The notes beneath the pieces are model-generated. The model had not been told where the DNA came from. It searched no databases and was given only the letters and a program-made list of their open reading frames with translations. A program made the position numbers and the translations under genes. Shown piece after piece: positions 18,177 to 26,308 of a stretch of DNA of 64,000 nt; the first letter of the stretch is position 1, and each line of letters begins with the position of its first letter. This DNA comes from CAVRUD01 sp963724285 (GTDB lineage Bacteria; Chloroflexota; Chloroflexia; Thermomicrobiales; UBA6265), in NCBI GenBank assembly GCA_963724285.1, contig CAVRUD010000013.1:473136-537135 (forward strand). The letters are read 5' to 3'.

Positions 18177-18799
18177 TCGGTATCCAACCCAAAGTGGCGG
18201 ACGACGTCGGCGTAGACGTCGTCCACGGTCCTGGCTCCGTCGACCACAATGACCCTGTAACCCAGGGTCCGAGCGTCGGCAGCGACGCGGCGGGCGAACC
18301 CGGCATCGCGGGCCATCCAGTTCTCCCAGCCCCGATCGGGATCGGAGCAGTCACGCAGTACGTCGTGCCGCCACTCCCGGCGGCCGTATTGCTCCCGCTG
18401 AAACGCTTCCTCCGGCACGATCCAAATCGCCCGAGACGGCGGCACGGCCAGGTGCGCCAGCAACGACGGCAACAGAGCGGCGCCCTCCGCCACCCGGCAC
18501 TTCTCATCCAGATGCTCCAGATCGGCAAGGATGAATGGGAACTCCTCCCGGTAGATCGCCAACTCCTCGTCGATCTGCTGGGGCACCGGCCGCAGCCAGA
18601 GCTCGTCACAGCTCAACGCGACGAGCCGGGCGAAAACCGGCTGGAGTTCGGGCGTGACGAGCAGCCGGTGGCGCTCAAAAGCATCGTCGCAGGAATAGAT
18701 GTGTCGCCCGAATGTGGCGGAAAGCCGGTGAGCGATCGTGCTCTTTCCCGAACACGGTGACCCGCCGATCCAGAGCATTCGGTTGAGACGGTCGTTCAT
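18110..18799 (-). CDS. P-loop kinase-like protein with C-terminus inside a repeat
   Basis: A 229-residue small-molecule kinase-like NTPase. Walker A is GGSPCSGKST at residues 12-21, followed by an IYSCDDAFERHRLL segment and an ILADLEH stretch. Substrate is unknown. The last about 20 residues (from GNGCASPF) are encoded in the family A repeat, so the original C-terminus may have been replaced. Start at ATG 18799 is tentative; the ribosome site is weak and an in-frame GTG lies two codons upstream. Confidence 0.7.
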   Translation of the reverse strand: MNDRLNRMLWIGGSPCSGKSTIAHRLSATFGRHIYSCDDAFERHRLLVTPELQPVFARLVALSCDELWLRPVPQQIDEELAIYREEFPFILADLEHLDEKCRVAEGAALLPSLLAHLAVPPSRAIWIVPEEAFQREQYGRREWRHDVLRDCSDPDRGWENWMARDAGFARRVAADARTLGYRVIVVDGARTVDDVYADVVRHFGLDTEVPGNGCASPFCVVPRSVARPS

Positions 18800-18934
18800 G
18801 GTCACTCGTGGCAGCAATCGGCCGCTAAAACGTAGGACTTTTGGCGGCCTGAACCTAGGACTGCTATTTCACGTAGAATAGCCCTATTGGAGGAACAACT
18901 CTGCCCGGGCGACGCTGCCCACCAGGAGGATATC

Positions 18935-20554
18935 GTGTTCGGCTCCCGGCAACCCCGGCAACCAAGCGATTCGCTGCTCTCCCGGCGCGAACGCTTCAAC
19001 GAGATGGCGTCGAACGTCAAGCGCTCACTGCGCCGCGGTCCATCTGATCGGTCCGACGCGGCCGGGCTGAACGATATCGTCCAGGTTCGACTCCTGACCG
19101 TCAACGACTTTCACGGCGCGTTGACGACATCGGGCTTCGTCGATGGCCACCCCGCCGGCGGCGCAGCCTATCTCGCCGCCCACCTAGTCCGCGAGCGGGC
19201 CCATCACCCGCAGTCAACGTTGCTGGTCCACGCCGGCGACATGGTCGGCCTCTCGCCGCCCCTCTCCGGGCTGTTGCAGGACGAGCCGACCGGCACGGTC
19301 CTGAACAACCTCGGCTTCGATGCCGGCGTCGTCGGGAACCACGAATTTGACGAGGGCGTTGACGAGCTCGTCCGGCTGGTCGATGGCGGGAATCACCCCG
19401 CAACGATCTGGACAACAGGGAGCTTTCCGGGGTTTAACTTCCCCTGCCTGGGCGCGAACGTGATCTCGGAGCGGACCGGACATCCGCTGTTGCCGGCGAC
19501 CCGGATCCTGACCGTGGCCGGGGTCCGGATCGGTGTCGTCGGCGTTGTCGGCACGGAAGCCGCCCGCAACCTGGGAGCATCGGCCAGCGGCGTGCGCTTC
19601 GCCGACGAAGCCGCTACGGTGAAGCGCCATATCGCTGAACTCCGCGAGCGCCGAGTGGCGGCGATCGTCGTACTTGCCCACCTCGGTGCGACCGGGCCGG
19701 GCGGCACCGCCGGCCGGCGCGGTCGCTTGCCCGAATTCGCCTCCGCCCTCGATGCCGACGTCGACCTCATCGTCGCGGGGCACACCCATCAGCCAGCGGT
19801 CGTGACCTTCGGCAACGTCCTGACGGTGCAGGCCCACCCCCACGGCCTGAGCTACGGCGCCGTCGACCTCTGGATCGACCTGCGCCTGAACCGGGTGGTG
19901 CAGCGCAGCGCCGAGATCGTGCCGACCTTTCACGATGGCATCGAACCGGATCGTCTCACGACCGACCTGATCGCCTCCTTCGAGCGCCTAGCGGCTCCCC
20001 TGGCCGAGCCGACCGTGACGGTCGGCTCGGCCCCACTCGTGCGCGAACCCGCACCGCCGGACGCGACGCTTTTGGGTCCTCTGGTAGCCGATGCCTACCG
20101 GTCCGCGACCGGCGCCGAAATCGGACTGGTTCACCCGGCGGAGTTGCACGCCGATCTCCCGGCAGGGCCGATCTCCCGGGCAGACCTCTACAAGGTCCTT
20201 CCCGGCGGCCACGATCTGGTGGCGGCGCGGATGAGCGGCTCCTCATTGCTACGGCTGCTCGACGACCGCAGCCGGCCGGTGCGGGCCCCGAGACCCTACT
20301 GCTCTGGGGCAAGGCCGGAGTTCGCAATCGATCGAGCCCAGGGGCAACGCCTCGTCGCCCTGCGGTTGGCGGACGGCGAAAAGCTTGAACCGGGTGGGAC
20401 CTACACCGTCGCCGGAGCCGCGCCGGTGCTCGGCACCGTGCGTTCGACCGAGGTCAGGGCGATGGGCAAGACCCTGGCCGCCGCCGAATCCTACCTGCGT
20501 GACGCTCGGCGCGACCCCACGTCGACCTCTTCGGAGCACCCTGCCGCGTCTTGA
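18935..20554 (+). CDS. 5'-nucleotidase/UshA-type metallophosphoesterase
   Basis: A 539-residue protein with the two-metal phosphoesterase motifs in order: TVNDFHGAL, LLVHAGDMVG, GVVGNHEFDEG, VVLAHLGA and IVAGHTHQPAV. A C-terminal 5'-nucleotidase domain (GPISRADLYKVLPGGHDLV) binds the nucleoside in this family. Unusually, no signal peptide is visible: the N-terminus is charged (FGSRQPRQPSDSLLSRRERF), whereas UshA relatives are exported. GTG at 18935 is chosen because AGGAGG ends 5 nt upstream; an in-frame TTG at 18887 is another candidate. Substrates are probably nucleotides or related phosphoesters. Confidence 0.88.
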   Translation: MFGSRQPRQPSDSLLSRRERFNEMASNVKRSLRRGPSDRSDAAGLNDIVQVRLLTVNDFHGALTTSGFVDGHPAGGAAYLAAHLVRERAHHPQSTLLVHAGDMVGLSPPLSGLLQDEPTGTVLNNLGFDAGVVGNHEFDEGVDELVRLVDGGNHPATIWTTGSFPGFNFPCLGANVISERTGHPLLPATRILTVAGVRIGVVGVVGTEAARNLGASASGVRFADEAATVKRHIAELRERRVAAIVVLAHLGATGPGGTAGRRGRLPEFASALDADVDLIVAGHTHQPAVVTFGNVLTVQAHPHGLSYGAVDLWIDLRLNRVVQRSAEIVPTFHDGIEPDRLTTDLIASFERLAAPLAEPTVTVGSAPLVREPAPPDATLLGPLVADAYRSATGAEIGLVHPAELHADLPAGPISRADLYKVLPGGHDLVAARMSGSSLLRLLDDRSRPVRAPRPYCSGARPEFAIDRAQGQRLVALRLADGEKLEPGGTYTVAGAAPVLGTVRSTEVRAMGKTLAAAESYLRDARRDPTSTSSEHPAAS

Positions 20555-20566
20555 TCCAGGCCCGAT

Positions 20567-21022
20567 CTACACGTGCCTGAAGCCGTTCTCGACCGGCACT
20601 CCGGTTTCCAACAGAACGGTCAGGTCGGCCAGAGCGTGGGGCCAGCCCGCTCCCATTCCCTTATACAACTCGTCCCAACCCGGGCCAACCGGGAAGCCGG
20701 TGTGCTTGAAGTGCAACCGCGTTCCGGTGCCCTCGGGCGAGACCATCAGATGTAGCAGGGTCTTGCCCTCGGCGATTGGGCGTTCGTCAAACTCGATCAC
20801 GATCCTGCCGGGCGGATCGACCTCGAGAAACGTCCCCATCACGTGCGCTGTAGACCAGAAGCAACCGAACGACCCTCCCGGCCTGGGATCCACCTCGGCA
20901 CGGCGCACGAACCACGATTCGAGCAGCGCCTGGTCCGTAAAGGCGGCGAAAACTCGCTCGGGCGGAGCCTGGATCGTCAATTCGAGTTCGATCGCACGAT
21001 GTGCTGGAGCAGCGGCGGTCAT
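20567..21022 (-). CDS. SRPBCC/AHSA1-domain protein
   Basis: A 151-residue START-like ligand-binding fold. It opens with AIELELTIQAPPERVFAAFTDQALLESWF and has PGGSFGCF and RLHFKHTGFP, typical of AHSA1-domain proteins; the ligand is unknown. Start at 21022 is supported by GGAGG 5 nt upstream. The frame is open a further 96 codons but that part lacks similarity. It is convergent with the phosphoesterase and divergent from the nitroreductase. Confidence 0.85.
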   Translation of the reverse strand: MTAAAPAHRAIELELTIQAPPERVFAAFTDQALLESWFVRRAEVDPRPGGSFGCFWSTAHVMGTFLEVDPPGRIVIEFDERPIAEGKTLLHLMVSPEGTGTRLHFKHTGFPVGPGWDELYKGMGAGWPHALADLTVLLETGVPVENGFRHV

Positions 21023-21196
21023 GTGCGCCTCCATGCCGGCGGCTGCGGGCGAACGCCGAAATCCGGTCTGAACGCGAGTTCCTGTCGGGGCGTCCATCTT
21101 CCTCCGGCGGGCCGTCTTCGTCAACTCGCCGGCCAGGCTCGAGGGGCTGTTGGCAACGACCATCAGTGGAGGGATGCCCGATCTGCCCGGAACCGC

Positions 21197-21226
21197 TTGA
21201 CAGGAACCCACGGCGATCTCTACGAT
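21197..21226 (+). promoter_or_regulatory. Promoter of the nitroreductase gene
   Basis: TTGACA (21197-21202), an 18-nt spacer and TACGAT (21221-21226). The hexamers are close to consensus in otherwise GC-rich DNA, and the start site should fall on the palindrome just downstream. Confidence 0.65.
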
Positions 21227-21230
21227 AATT

Positions 21231-21247
21231 CCGATCATATAGATCGG
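21231..21247. promoter_or_regulatory. Operator-like palindrome CCGATC-n5-GATCGG
   Basis: A perfect 6-bp inverted repeat with an ATATA centre lies 4 bp downstream of the -10 box, where a dimeric repressor would block initiation. It lies between the SRPBCC and nitroreductase genes and could serve either. No regulator gene is adjacent. Confidence 0.55.
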
Positions 21248-21327
21248 ATATTCACACGGCGGCATGGACTTCCCAGTTACGCGCCACCATGGTCCCGGCT
21301 TGGACCACAAAGGGGATCACGATTTCG

Positions 21328-21936
21328 ATGCTCGTTTCGCCAGAACAGGCCCTCACGTCGACCGCCGAGGCGGTCCTGGACACGATTCGCTCCCGGCGCT
21401 CGATCGGGCGCGTCGGCCGGGAATGCCCGAGCCGCGAGGTCATCGAGTCGCTTCTGGAAGCCGCCACTTGGGCGCCGAACCACCACCTGACGGAGCCCTG
21501 GCGCTTCTTCGTACTCGCTGGCGACGCTCGCGCCGAGTTCGGCCAGGCGATGGCCAGGGCACTGGTCGGCACGCCGGAGACCGAAGAACAGCGCGAGAAG
21601 TTCAACCGGACTGCCGCCAAAGCCATGCGGGCGCCGGTGATCATCACCGTCGCCATCGATCCGCAGCCGTGCACGAAAGACGTCGAGTTCGAGGAGATCG
21701 CCGCCGGTTCCGCCGCCGTCCAGAACATGCTGCTAGCCGCGCATGCCCAGGGACTCGCCACGATCTGGCGATCCGGGGCGGCCGCGTTCAACGACGAGAT
21801 CAAGGCATTCTTTGGCCTGCCGACCACTGCCCATCTGGTCGGCTTCGTCTACGTCGGCTACGCCAACACCCCCGGCCCAACCAGGGAACGAACGTCGCAC
21901 GCCGCCGTGACCCAGTGGCGCGGCTGGGAAGACTGA
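21328..21936 (+). CDS. Nitroreductase family FMN oxidoreductase
   Basis: About 202 residues of the NfsB/RutE-like flavoprotein fold. Signatures are IRSRRSIGR (FMN phosphate binding), LEAATWAPNHHLTEPWRFFVL and EEIAAGSAAVQNMLLAAHAQGLATIWRSG. The natural substrate is unknown; relatives reduce nitroaromatics, quinones or enones. ATG at 21328 is the likely start, with ATG at 21289 in frame as an alternative; neither has ideal ribosome-site spacing. A promoter and palindromic operator lie upstream. Confidence 0.86.
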   Translation: MLVSPEQALTSTAEAVLDTIRSRRSIGRVGRECPSREVIESLLEAATWAPNHHLTEPWRFFVLAGDARAEFGQAMARALVGTPETEEQREKFNRTAAKAMRAPVIITVAIDPQPCTKDVEFEEIAAGSAAVQNMLLAAHAQGLATIWRSGAAAFNDEIKAFFGLPTTAHLVGFVYVGYANTPGPTRERTSHAAVTQWRGWED

Positions 21937-21982
21937 GCCTGTCCGTCAACGCCGCGAATCGACCCCGAAGGGAGGGAGATCG

Positions 21983-22720
21983 ATGGTTGCTTCTCACGTC
22001 CGCGACGATGCCGCCAATGCCATTGACGTAGCAAATGATCCTGCCGCGCACGCGGCCCTGCGAGAGGCCCACGAAGCCGGGTACAAGTTCCCCGACGGGT
22101 TTGCCGGTTTTACAGCGACACTGACCTTTATCCAGGATAGCGAGGCCGTAAGCGGTCGGGTCACCGTCAAGGCGCCGCGGGAAATTCAGTTCGAGATTGA
22201 GGCCGACGAGGCCGCGATCGGCTGGCTGAAACAGGAGATCGGCTCGATGGCTGGTCACCGCTGGCCGACATCGTACGAGGCCGGCGACGGGCGCTGGACA
22301 CTGACCCTCGAAGATGATGCCGCGCACCCGCTGGGGCAGACAGTCACGGTCCACAACGACCCGTTCGGCTCGTCCTATCGCCTACGCGATGGTCACATCA
22401 GCCAGGTCAACCGGCAGATGGGCGGCACCCGCTTCACGATCACCATCCTGGAGCACCAGGTCGCCGCGGATGGGCGCAGCCTGCCGAGCGTCTTCACGGT
22501 CGCCTATTGGGAGGTTTCCGAAGGGCGTCTGACCCGGGCCGATGCCTACACCGATCGCTACGCCACCGTCGCGGGAATATCGCTGCCGGTCGGACGGCGG
22601 GTCGTAACATCAACCGACACCGGCCAGACCACCCGGGAACTGATTCTGAACGGCCACGAGCTCCTCACCGGTGCGGCGTCTACCGACTCGCCCGAGGCCG
22701 AGCGCCGCGCCCACTCCTAG
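21983..22720 (+). CDS. DUF3386-like protein
   Basis: A 245-residue soluble protein. The order of motifs, REAHEAGYKFPDGFAGFTATLTF, GRVTVKAPREIQFEIEAD, SYRLRDGHISQVNRQMGGTRFTI and SLPSVFTVAYWEV, resembles DUF3386, a family known mainly from cyanobacteria and of unknown role. No signal peptide or catalytic motif is seen. GGGAGG precedes the ATG. It follows the nitroreductase by 46 bp and is probably cotranscribed. Confidence 0.7.
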   Translation: MVASHVRDDAANAIDVANDPAAHAALREAHEAGYKFPDGFAGFTATLTFIQDSEAVSGRVTVKAPREIQFEIEADEAAIGWLKQEIGSMAGHRWPTSYEAGDGRWTLTLEDDAAHPLGQTVTVHNDPFGSSYRLRDGHISQVNRQMGGTRFTITILEHQVAADGRSLPSVFTVAYWEVSEGRLTRADAYTDRYATVAGISLPVGRRVVTSTDTGQTTRELILNGHELLTGAASTDSPEAERRAHS

Positions 22721-23196
22721 CCCTCGATGACGTTGACCTCCGGGGATCGTGGGCAACGACGGAGGATCGGATCCACAGTTTTGGCGTTCACGTAGGAACG
22801 ACAGCGGCCGGCACGAATGCCGACCGCTGGGGAACGACCCGACGCGTTTGGTCCCAGGCCGTTGCCGCGGCCGGGGGCACCCGCTTCGATTGGACGAGGC
22901 GGGTTCACGCCAGATCGTGGCCTGAGTATACCGCCGGGCCGTTGCCGCGGTCCCGGAGAACTCTGGCATGCGACGCACCACACAACGAAGGTCCCTGAGC
23001 CACGTTACGGTGCCCGCTCGATTGCGAACACGCTCGCGATACCCCAGCCCACCCGCCTGCTGGCGGCACCGGTTTCAATAGTCCTGCTCTTGACGCTCTT
23101 CGGTGGTGCCCGGGCAAAGCTCGCGGCCAGGAATTTGTCCCGGCACAGTGTGGCGGTTCTGCCGCAGTTGCTAACCAGGTTTTCGTCCCGGTTTCC
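22721..23196. other. Gene-free gap upstream of the ABC importer
   Basis: About 475 bp with no convincing coding frame. A hairpin (CAGCGG...CCGCTG with GGC/GCC, around 22802-22829) may end the nitroreductase transcript. No riboswitch or tRNA is recognised. Confidence 0.5.
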
Positions 23197-23225
23197 TTGA
23201 CACTGCCGGCGTTCCCTACTAGGGT
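23197..23225 (+). promoter_or_regulatory. Promoter of the Fe(III)-type ABC importer operon
   Basis: TTGACA (23197-23202), 17-nt spacer, TAGGGT (23220-23225), identical to the T-box promoter. An imperfect inverted repeat ATCCGAC-n7-GTCGGGAT (23232-23253) covers the likely start site and could be an operator. Confidence 0.75.
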
Positions 23226-23280
23226 TTCCATATCCGACATGCTGGGTCGGGATTAGCAGTGGGCTCGAAGGAGGGCATGG

Positions 23281-24453
23281 GTGTTTGACGGGCGATACGA
23301 TGACGAGATCGAGACGACGGTCGGCAACGCCGTCGTTGGGGACCCGCCGGAGGCGCTCGTTGATCGCGTTCTGAGCCGGCGAAACCTCGTCCGGGCGACT
23401 ACCCTGGGCACCGCCGGCTTGGCTGGACTGGCAATCGCCGGAGCCGGCATTCAGAGCGCCAGCGCCCAGGACGCCACTGCCGAAGCGGATCCGGAGGCCG
23501 ACCCCGAAGCTGATGGCGAGGCCGAGGGCGGCGACGTTACCGTCTACTCCGGCCGCTCAGAGGAGCTGGTCGAAGAACTGATTGAGCAGACCGAGGAAGC
23601 GACCGGGATCGACCTTGCTGTCCGCTACGCCGGCACGCCGGAACTGGCGGCCCAGATCCTGGAAGAGGGCGACAATAGCCCGGCAGACATCTTCTTCTCG
23701 CAGGATGCGGGCGCGCTCGGTGCGCTGGCGAAGGAAGGGCTGCTCGCCCCGCTGCCGCAGGAGATCCTCGACCTCGTCGACGCCCGCTTCCGCTCGCCGG
23801 ACGGCGTCTGGATCGGACTTTCCGGCCGGGCCCGGGTGGCGGTCTACAACACCGACGAACTGACCGAGGCCGACCTTCCCACGTCCATCCTCGATTTCAC
23901 CGATGAGGCGTGGAGCGGCCGGATCGGCTGGGCGCCGGAGAACGCCTCCTTCCAGTCGTTCGTGACCGCCCTGCGCGTGCTGAACGGCGAAGACGCGGCC
24001 CGGGAGTGGCTGGAAGGCATGATCGCCAACCAGCCGGTGACCTACGACGGCAACGGCGCGGTCGTGCGCGCGGTTGCGGCGGGCGAGGTCCAGGTCGGCC
24101 TGGTCAACCACTACTACGTCTACGAGATCCAGGCGGAGGATGGACCCCTGCCGATCGCCAACCACTTCTTCGCGGAGGGTGATCCCGGCTCCCTGATCAA
24201 CGTGGCGGGCGTGGGCATCCTCGCCAGCAGCCAGGCTCAGGACCAGGCGCTGGAGGTGGTCGAGTACATGCTCGGCACCGACGCCCAGACCTACTTCGCC
24301 GAGCGAACCTTCGAGTACCCCTTGATCGCCGGCGTGCCGACGGCCGAGGGCCTGACGCCCCTGGCCGACGTCCAGGGCCCGGACATCGACCTGAGCGATC
24401 TCGACGACCTCGAAGGCACCCTGGCGCTTCTCGCGGAGGTCGGACTCCTCTAG
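23281..24453 (+). CDS. Fe(III)-type ABC transporter substrate-binding protein
   Basis: A 390-residue exported binding protein of the FbpA/FutA type. A Tat signal (SRRNLVRATTLGTAG) starts near residue 32 after a 30-residue charged leader, followed by an acidic repeat-like linker (EADPEADPEADGEAE). The mature domain starts VTVYSGRSEELVEELI and has DIFFSQDAGALGAL and GEVQVGLVNHYYVYE, where the tyrosine pair (NHYY) matches metal ligands in ferric-binding proteins. GTG start with GGAGGG upstream. First gene of a three-gene import operon. Confidence 0.87.
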   Translation: MFDGRYDDEIETTVGNAVVGDPPEALVDRVLSRRNLVRATTLGTAGLAGLAIAGAGIQSASAQDATAEADPEADPEADGEAEGGDVTVYSGRSEELVEELIEQTEEATGIDLAVRYAGTPELAAQILEEGDNSPADIFFSQDAGALGALAKEGLLAPLPQEILDLVDARFRSPDGVWIGLSGRARVAVYNTDELTEADLPTSILDFTDEAWSGRIGWAPENASFQSFVTALRVLNGEDAAREWLEGMIANQPVTYDGNGAVVRAVAAGEVQVGLVNHYYVYEIQAEDGPLPIANHFFAEGDPGSLINVAGVGILASSQAQDQALEVVEYMLGTDAQTYFAERTFEYPLIAGVPTAEGLTPLADVQGPDIDLSDLDDLEGTLALLAEVGLL

Positions 24454-24539
24454 GAACCAACGATCTGTCTGACGGCGGAGTCGAGCGGTGATCTCGACTC
24501 CGCCGCGCGGTCTCAATCGACGTTTTCCGCGGAGGCGAC

Positions 24540-26234
24540 GTGCCGGCGAGCATCCCGCAAACCAGAGCCGCAACGGTCTTGCCGAGACCGGGCTTCAACG
24601 ATGGACCATCCCGCGAAATTCGGGCCGGCCGCAGTGTGCGGCTGGGCCAGAAGCATCCGCCTGCGCTCCTCTGGGTGCCGGCCGTGGCCGTCCTCGGCCT
24701 GCTCACCGTCCCGCTCGTCTACCTGATCGCGCGAGCCACCGGCGCCGGCACCGAGACCTGGGACCTGATCCTCCGCGAACGCACGTTCAGGATCTTCCTC
24801 AATACGGCGGTCCTGGCGTTCGCGGTGGCCGCGGCCACGGTCGCGATCGCCGTCCCGCTCGCCTGGCTGACCACCAGAACCGATCTTCCGGGCCGCAAAG
24901 CCTGGGCGACCGCGGCGATCATGCCGCTGGTCATCCCGTCGTACGTTGGCGCCCTTGCGGTCGTGTCGGCCCTGGGTCCTCGGGGTCTCATCCAGCAGTG
25001 GCTGGAGCCGCTCGGCGTAGATCGCCTGCCCGAGATCTATGGGTTCTGGGGCACCTGGTTCACCCTTTCGATCTTCACCTACCCGTTCGTCTACCTGGGC
25101 GTGCGGGCGGCGTTGCAGGGGATCGATCCCTCCCTCGAAGAGGCCAGCCGCTGCCTAGGGCATGGTCCATGGCGCGCCTTCTTCTTCTGTGTCCTGCCAC
25201 AGCTCCGTCCGTCGATCGCGGCGGGGGCGTTGCTCTCCGGACTGTACGCGGCAAGCGACTTCGGCGTCGTCACCCTCCTCCGATACGACGCCTTCACCCG
25301 GGCCATCTACGTCCAGTACCGCTCGTCGTTCAACCGCTCTCAGGCGGCCGTCCTGGCTCTCTTGCTCATCACGTTCGCCATCGTCCTCTTGCTGGCGGAG
25401 CGGTGGGTGCGCGGCCGTCGCGGCGCTGCCTACCACCGGCTGGGCGCCGGGGCGGGACGCCAGGCGAAGCCGATCCCGCTGGGTCGCTGGCGAGTGCCGA
25501 GCCTGCTGTACTGCGCGCTCATCGTCGGCGCTGGTGTCGTGGCACCGGTCGCGATCCTTGTCTACTGGCTGATTAGCGGCGTCTCCCGAGGCGAAGATGC
25601 CGACGAACTGATGTCGGCCGCGATTGGATCGCTGACCACGAGTGCCCTGGCGGCCGGGGCCGCGACCTTGGCGGCCCTGCCGATCGCGATCCTGACGGTG
25701 CGTTACCGGGGCCGCATCGGTGCGACCGTCGAGCGCATCAGCTACCTCGGGTTCTCGCTTCCCGGAATCGTCATCGCGCTGGCTTTCGTCTTCCTCGGCG
25801 CGCGCTACCTGACTCCTCTTTACCAGACGATGACGCTGCTGGTGGTTGCGTACGTCGTTCGCTTCCTGCCCCAGGCAGTGGGCGGCTCCCGGCTATCGCT
25901 CCTCCAGATCAATCCCCGCCTTGAGGATGCGGCCCGGAATCTGGGCAAATCGTCGCTCGGCGCGATCGGCGCTGTGACCCTCCCACTGGCCCGCCCCGGC
26001 GTCCTGGCCGGAGCGGCCCTGGTCTTCCTGACGGTGATGAAGGAGCTTCCCCTGACGTTGCTGCTCCGTCCAACCGGCCTCGAGACGCTGGCAACCAACC
26101 TCTGGTCCGCCACGACCGGGGGCGCCTACGCCAAGGCCGCCGCGCCTGCCCTGCTCCTCATCCTGGCGTCGACGTTGCCGACTCTGCTACTCGAGCGGCG
26201 TGGCATACGGGACGGAAGCTCGGAGGGCGGCTAG
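24540..26234 (+). CDS. Fe(III)-type ABC transporter permease (fused two-domain)
   Basis: A 564-residue inner-membrane permease made of two homologous halves, each with about six helices, as in FbpB/ThiP-like proteins. EAA loops are visible in both halves: GIDPSLEEASRCLGHGPWRAF and QINPRLEDAARNLGKSS, each followed by a glycine-containing coupling helix. It forms the channel between the binding protein and the ATPase. GTG at 24540 has GGAGG 4 nt upstream. It starts 86 bp after the binding-protein gene. Confidence 0.9.
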   Translation: MPASIPQTRAATVLPRPGFNDGPSREIRAGRSVRLGQKHPPALLWVPAVAVLGLLTVPLVYLIARATGAGTETWDLILRERTFRIFLNTAVLAFAVAAATVAIAVPLAWLTTRTDLPGRKAWATAAIMPLVIPSYVGALAVVSALGPRGLIQQWLEPLGVDRLPEIYGFWGTWFTLSIFTYPFVYLGVRAALQGIDPSLEEASRCLGHGPWRAFFFCVLPQLRPSIAAGALLSGLYAASDFGVVTLLRYDAFTRAIYVQYRSSFNRSQAAVLALLLITFAIVLLLAERWVRGRRGAAYHRLGAGAGRQAKPIPLGRWRVPSLLYCALIVGAGVVAPVAILVYWLISGVSRGEDADELMSAAIGSLTTSALAAGAATLAALPIAILTVRYRGRIGATVERISYLGFSLPGIVIALAFVFLGARYLTPLYQTMTLLVVAYVVRFLPQAVGGSRLSLLQINPRLEDAARNLGKSSLGAIGAVTLPLARPGVLAGAALVFLTVMKELPLTLLLRPTGLETLATNLWSATTGGAYAKAAAPALLLILASTLPTLLLERRGIRDGSSEGG

Positions 26235-26308
26235 GCACATCGCGCTATCCCGTATCCTTGCGCAATGCGACACGCACTGAACCCTTCAATCAATCAACCC
26301 ACGAACCA

